Source of the DNA: a virus
Strand: one strand, 5' to 3'
Virus record (IMG/VR): IMGVR_UViG_3300012988_000028
Coordinates: 1-35,058 of that record
Length of the DNA: 35,058 bases
Positions within the stretch are counted from its first letter, which is position 1; each line of letters opens with the position of its first letter. Positions 33,151 to 35,058 of the stretch are shown here, piece by piece. A program made the position numbers and the translations under genes. The notes below the pieces were generated by a model that was not told where the DNA came from, did no database searches, and saw only the letters and a program-made list of their open reading frames with translations.

Positions 33151-33197
33151 ACTCTAGGGCCTGACGTTGTAGTTTCTGAGCATGAAAAAGCTCAGGA
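33147..33197 (+). promoter_or_regulatory. Candidate promoter and start-codon hairpin of the nucleotidase gene
   Basis: TTGAAC (33147-33152) and TAGTTT (33170-33175) are 17 bases apart, and TAGTTT ends six bases before ATG 33182. CTGAGC (33176-33181) and GCTCAG (33190-33195) form a perfect inverted repeat, extended to 33174 and 33197 by a U-G and a U-A pair. The ATG is in the eight-base loop. No Shine-Dalgarno sequence is present. Confidence 0.5.
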
Positions 33198-33769
33198 TCT
33201 TGCTTGACTGTGACGGCGTGTTGTCTGACTATTGCTCGGGATGCTTTGACCTGATCGAGCAACACACGGGCGACCGTCACACCCACGAAGAGGTGACACA
33301 CTGGGACGTGTTTGAGGTCCTAGGCAAAGGTCACCTCAAGCCCAGGTTAAAAGAGGAACAGGCAAAGCCGGGATGGTGCCAGAGCTTCCCAGTCATCCAA
33401 GGCGCCAAAGAGTTCGTTCAATGTCTTCATGAGATCGGCGAGGTCGTCATCGTCACCTCGCCCATGTCAACTCCCACCTGGGCAGACGACCGCCGGATCT
33501 GGCTTGATCGTCATTTTGGGATCCCGAAAGGGCGCATCATCAGCACCGAAGGTAAGCAGTACGTCGATGGTGACGTTCTCATCGATGATTCTGACGACAA
33601 CTGTCACAAGTGGCTCGCTGAGTATCCCAACAAGCTCGCGTTGCTGTGGGAGGCACCCTACAATCGCAACGTCGACGTCTCTAGGTCTGACATCGTCAGG
33701 GTCAAGAACGCTGGTGACGTCATCAAGGCAATCAACAACGCGGTGACGTTGGGCCTCAAGCGCCGTTAG
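33182..33769 (+). CDS. HAD-family 5'(3')-deoxyribonucleotidase-like phosphatase
   Basis: This protein has 195 residues. Motif I is LDCDGVLSDY (D9, D11, D16), as in the NT5C deoxyribonucleotidase group. The middle motif VVIVTSPMSTPTWADDRR and the late acidic motif DVLIDDSDDNC complete the HAD set. The enzyme would dephosphorylate deoxyribonucleoside monophosphates and so adjust dNTP balance. The substrate is inferred from family only. Length is normal for the group. The next gene follows after eight bases with an AGGAG ribosome site. Confidence 0.82.
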   Translation: MKKLRILLDCDGVLSDYCSGCFDLIEQHTGDRHTHEEVTHWDVFEVLGKGHLKPRLKEEQAKPGWCQSFPVIQGAKEFVQCLHEIGEVVIVTSPMSTPTWADDRRIWLDRHFGIPKGRIISTEGKQYVDGDVLIDDSDDNCHKWLAEYPNKLALLWEAPYNRNVDVSRSDIVRVKNAGDVIKAINNAVTLGLKRR

Positions 33770-33777
33770 GAGACGCG

Positions 33778-34089
33778 ATGTCAACCAAGAAATACATGGA
33801 CGACTACAACTACCATGACTGGGCGAAGTTCATGGTGGAGAAGGTAGAGGACAAGCCGAAAGGGCCACACTTTGCCAGCGTAATGTTCGACAAACACCAC
33901 GAACACTCAGGCTATCCAGAGGACAGCGGCTACCTGGTTCCCAACGTTATCTATTTCGCGTTTCCAGACCAAGAGACTCTCAAGGAGTGGGTCTTGCGTG
34001 CCATGAAGGACAAGAAACAGTTCTTCTTTTTCGAGGTGAAAAAGCTAGGCAATTCAGAGCTGAAAATTGACGTTGACCTGGGTGTGTAG
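33778..34089 (+). CDS. Small hypothetical protein
   Basis: This protein has 103 residues. It is rich in aromatic and charged residues, with no membrane segment. Near residue 30 it reads HFASVMFDKHHEHSGYPEDS, and a later stretch is KQFFFFEVKKLGNSELKIDV. The fold looks beta-rich. A good AGGAG ribosome site lies before ATG 33778, which supports a real gene. I recognise no family. It lies next to the nucleotidase gene and is probably co-transcribed with it. Confidence 0.55.
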   Translation: MSTKKYMDDYNYHDWAKFMVEKVEDKPKGPHFASVMFDKHHEHSGYPEDSGYLVPNVIYFAFPDQETLKEWVLRAMKDKKQFFFFEVKKLGNSELKIDVDLGV

Positions 34090-34113
34090 GCTCGAGCCCG
34101 ACCGTGATAGGAT
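34089..34113 (+). promoter_or_regulatory. Palindrome and -10-like hexamer before the gene at 34123
   Basis: GGCTCGAGCC (34089-34098) is a perfect ten-base palindrome just after a stop codon. TAGGAT (34108-34113) follows, nine bases before the TTG start. GTGTAG 18 bases upstream of it resembles the -35-like TTGTAG at 12379. It may be an operator over a promoter. Confidence 0.3.
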
Positions 34114-34122
34114 TGAGATAAG

Positions 34123-34395
34123 TTGAGCTTCACACCAAAAGAGCTACGGGCCGCCTTAGGCGACAGGATCTACAAGAACCTGCTCGTTAGCAAGCATCTC
34201 GCTGCTGTCGTCGCTGCTAACCCGATCACTGAAGAGGATCACTGGGACCTCAACCCACATCTCAACATTATGTACCTAACCAATAAGGTCATCGCAGCGT
34301 GTAAAGAAGAGTGCGAAGACCTGGTTCCGTCGGAACACGACGTAACGTTGATGTGGTTAACGATGCTGGTCTATCACGGAAAGGTTACGCCATGA
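34123..34395 (+). CDS. Small hypothetical protein, TTG start
   Basis: This protein has 90 residues and appears all-helical. It begins MSFTPKELRAALGDRIYKNL and ends EHDVTLMWLTMLVYHGKVTP. It has a possible N-terminal helix-turn-helix-like stretch but no clear motif. TTG 34123 is the only in-frame start that keeps the whole N-terminal helix. Its stop overlaps the next ATG by four bases. The function is unknown. Confidence 0.45.
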   Translation: MSFTPKELRAALGDRIYKNLLVSKHLAAVVAANPITEEDHWDLNPHLNIMYLTNKVIAACKEECEDLVPSEHDVTLMWLTMLVYHGKVTP

Positions 34396-34625
34396 AACAA
34401 GTCCTGTTGCAACTTCCTGCGAAAGACAAGTACTGGGTGGGCACCCTCGAACGCGAGCCGGTGATTGGTAAGCCTCTTGTCATCTCTCTCGATGGCGTCC
34501 GTGAGTACGTGACGTCAACCATCGTCAGGATCTTGAAGCTCACTGACGATGACGTGTACTTCGTGAAGACGGAACACAGCACCTACAGGATGACCGCAGT
34601 CCAAAAACAATCGTGCGCCTCATGA
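34392..34625 (+). CDS. Small hypothetical protein with beta-rich core
   Basis: This protein has 77 residues from ATG 34392. It reads as a small beta barrel: GKPLVISLDG, TSTIVRILKLTDDDVYFVKT and HSTYRMTAV. I have seen this style of short protein in phages, without a known function. Four-base overlaps link it to both neighbours, including the RNA ligase gene, so the three are probably translated together. Confidence 0.5.
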   Translation: MKQVLLQLPAKDKYWVGTLEREPVIGKPLVISLDGVREYVTSTIVRILKLTDDDVYFVKTEHSTYRMTAVQKQSCAS

Positions 34626-35058
34626 TCAGAAAATATCCCCGCACCCAACACGTGAGAGGCTCACGGTTTCAAAACGGCGACCATGACATGGAAGCAGCAG
34701 ACTGGTCTGAGCTCGCTGGCAAGCATCTTGTCATCGAAGAAAAGGTCGATGGTGCTAACTGTGGCGTCAGCTTCTCTGAAAAAGGAGAGCTCCTCCTTCA
34801 GTCTAGGGGGCACTACCTGCGAGGTGGGCCTCGAGAAAAACACTTCGACCTGTTCAAGCAGTGGTCTGCCACCCACCAAGAGGCGTTTTACTGTGTCCTG
34901 GGATCGAGGTACGTCATGTACGGTGAGTGGCTCTACGCGTGTCACACGTACTTTTACGATGCCCTGCCCCATTACTTCATGGAATTCGACGTCCTGGACA
35001 CGGAGACGAACGAGTTTCTCTCGACTCCCGAGCGTCGGAAGCTGCTCGCCCAGTGTCC
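34622..35058 (+). CDS. RNA ligase, N-terminal part, cut by the window edge
   Basis: The first 145 residues are visible. The nucleotidyltransferase motif is EEKVDGANCGVSF, with the AMP-accepting lysine at K41. Motif III is MYGEWLYACHTYFYD, and the later EFDVLD fits motif IIIa of the ligase fold. This resembles the RNA ligase branch used for nick or end joining (Rnl2-like). It joins the ends prepared by the kinase/phosphatase at 30122. The remaining motifs (IV and V) lie beyond the window. The start overlaps the previous stop by four bases (ATGA). Confidence 0.82.
   Translation, partial: MIRKYPRTQHVRGSRFQNGDHDMEAADWSELAGKHLVIEEKVDGANCGVSFSEKGELLLQSRGHYLRGGPREKHFDLFKQWSATHQEAFYCVLGSRYVMYGEWLYACHTYFYDALPHYFMEFDVLDTETNEFLSTPERRKLLAQC

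Noticed and set aside
1-35058. CRISPR arrays, insertion sequences, integrase or attachment sites
   Set aside because: No regularly spaced repeats, transposase or integrase motifs, or flanking direct repeats were seen.

Overview
The window is a stretch of a large tailed-phage genome, most likely a myovirus with T4-like features. All 44 genes I could support lie on the + strand. They are tightly packed, with many 1-8 base overlaps, and there is no gene-free stretch above 130 bases. Three things point to a phage: a tape-measure gene among baseplate genes, a replication and recombination block of phage type, and many short conserved proteins of unknown role. The host cannot be fixed. A predicted lipoprotein and a possible spanin-like membrane pair fit a Gram-negative host, and a B12-dependent ribonucleotide reductase needs a host that has cobalamin.

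Layout. (1) 1-12377, tail and baseplate: the end of a T4 gp26-like baseplate gene, a small overlapping partner, a small conserved protein, an AT-richer homing endonuclease, a 1277-residue tape-measure protein, and four baseplate-type proteins including a gp53-like wedge protein. (2) 12414-20135, replication and recombination: a short family A DNA polymerase without a visible exonuclease domain, an HD hydrolase, a gp32-like ssDNA-binding protein, a RecA-like recombinase, dUTPase, a 5' nuclease and a DnaB-like helicase. (3) 20209-27430, nucleotide supply and DNA modification: class II ribonucleotide reductase, three small proteins, a histone-deacetylase-fold amidohydrolase, ThyX, a thymidylate-kinase-like enzyme, an MT-A70 methyltransferase and an all-alpha NTP pyrophosphatase. 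(4) 27485-35058, accessory: a small heat-shock protein, a zinc metallopeptidase-like protein, an RlaP-type nucleotidyltransferase, polynucleotide kinase/phosphatase, membrane and lipoprotein genes, a deoxyribonucleotidase and the start of an RNA ligase.

How they work together. dUTPase, ThyX, the kinase, the reductase and the nucleotidase form a nearly complete dTTP supply route beside the replisome. The nucleotidyltransferase, kinase/phosphatase and ligase form an RNA end-repair set.

The signal I find most interesting is regulatory. Many genes that follow a gap lack a clear Shine-Dalgarno sequence but have a TANNNT hexamer 6-7 bases before the start codon. Five of these also have a TTGAAC/TTGTAC-like -35 box 17-18 bases further up. 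This is the layout expected for leaderless transcripts. Several of these sites also lie in short perfect inverted repeats. Separately, the heat-shock gene's ribosome-binding site sits in a hairpin that ends at its ATG, so it is a candidate RNA thermometer.
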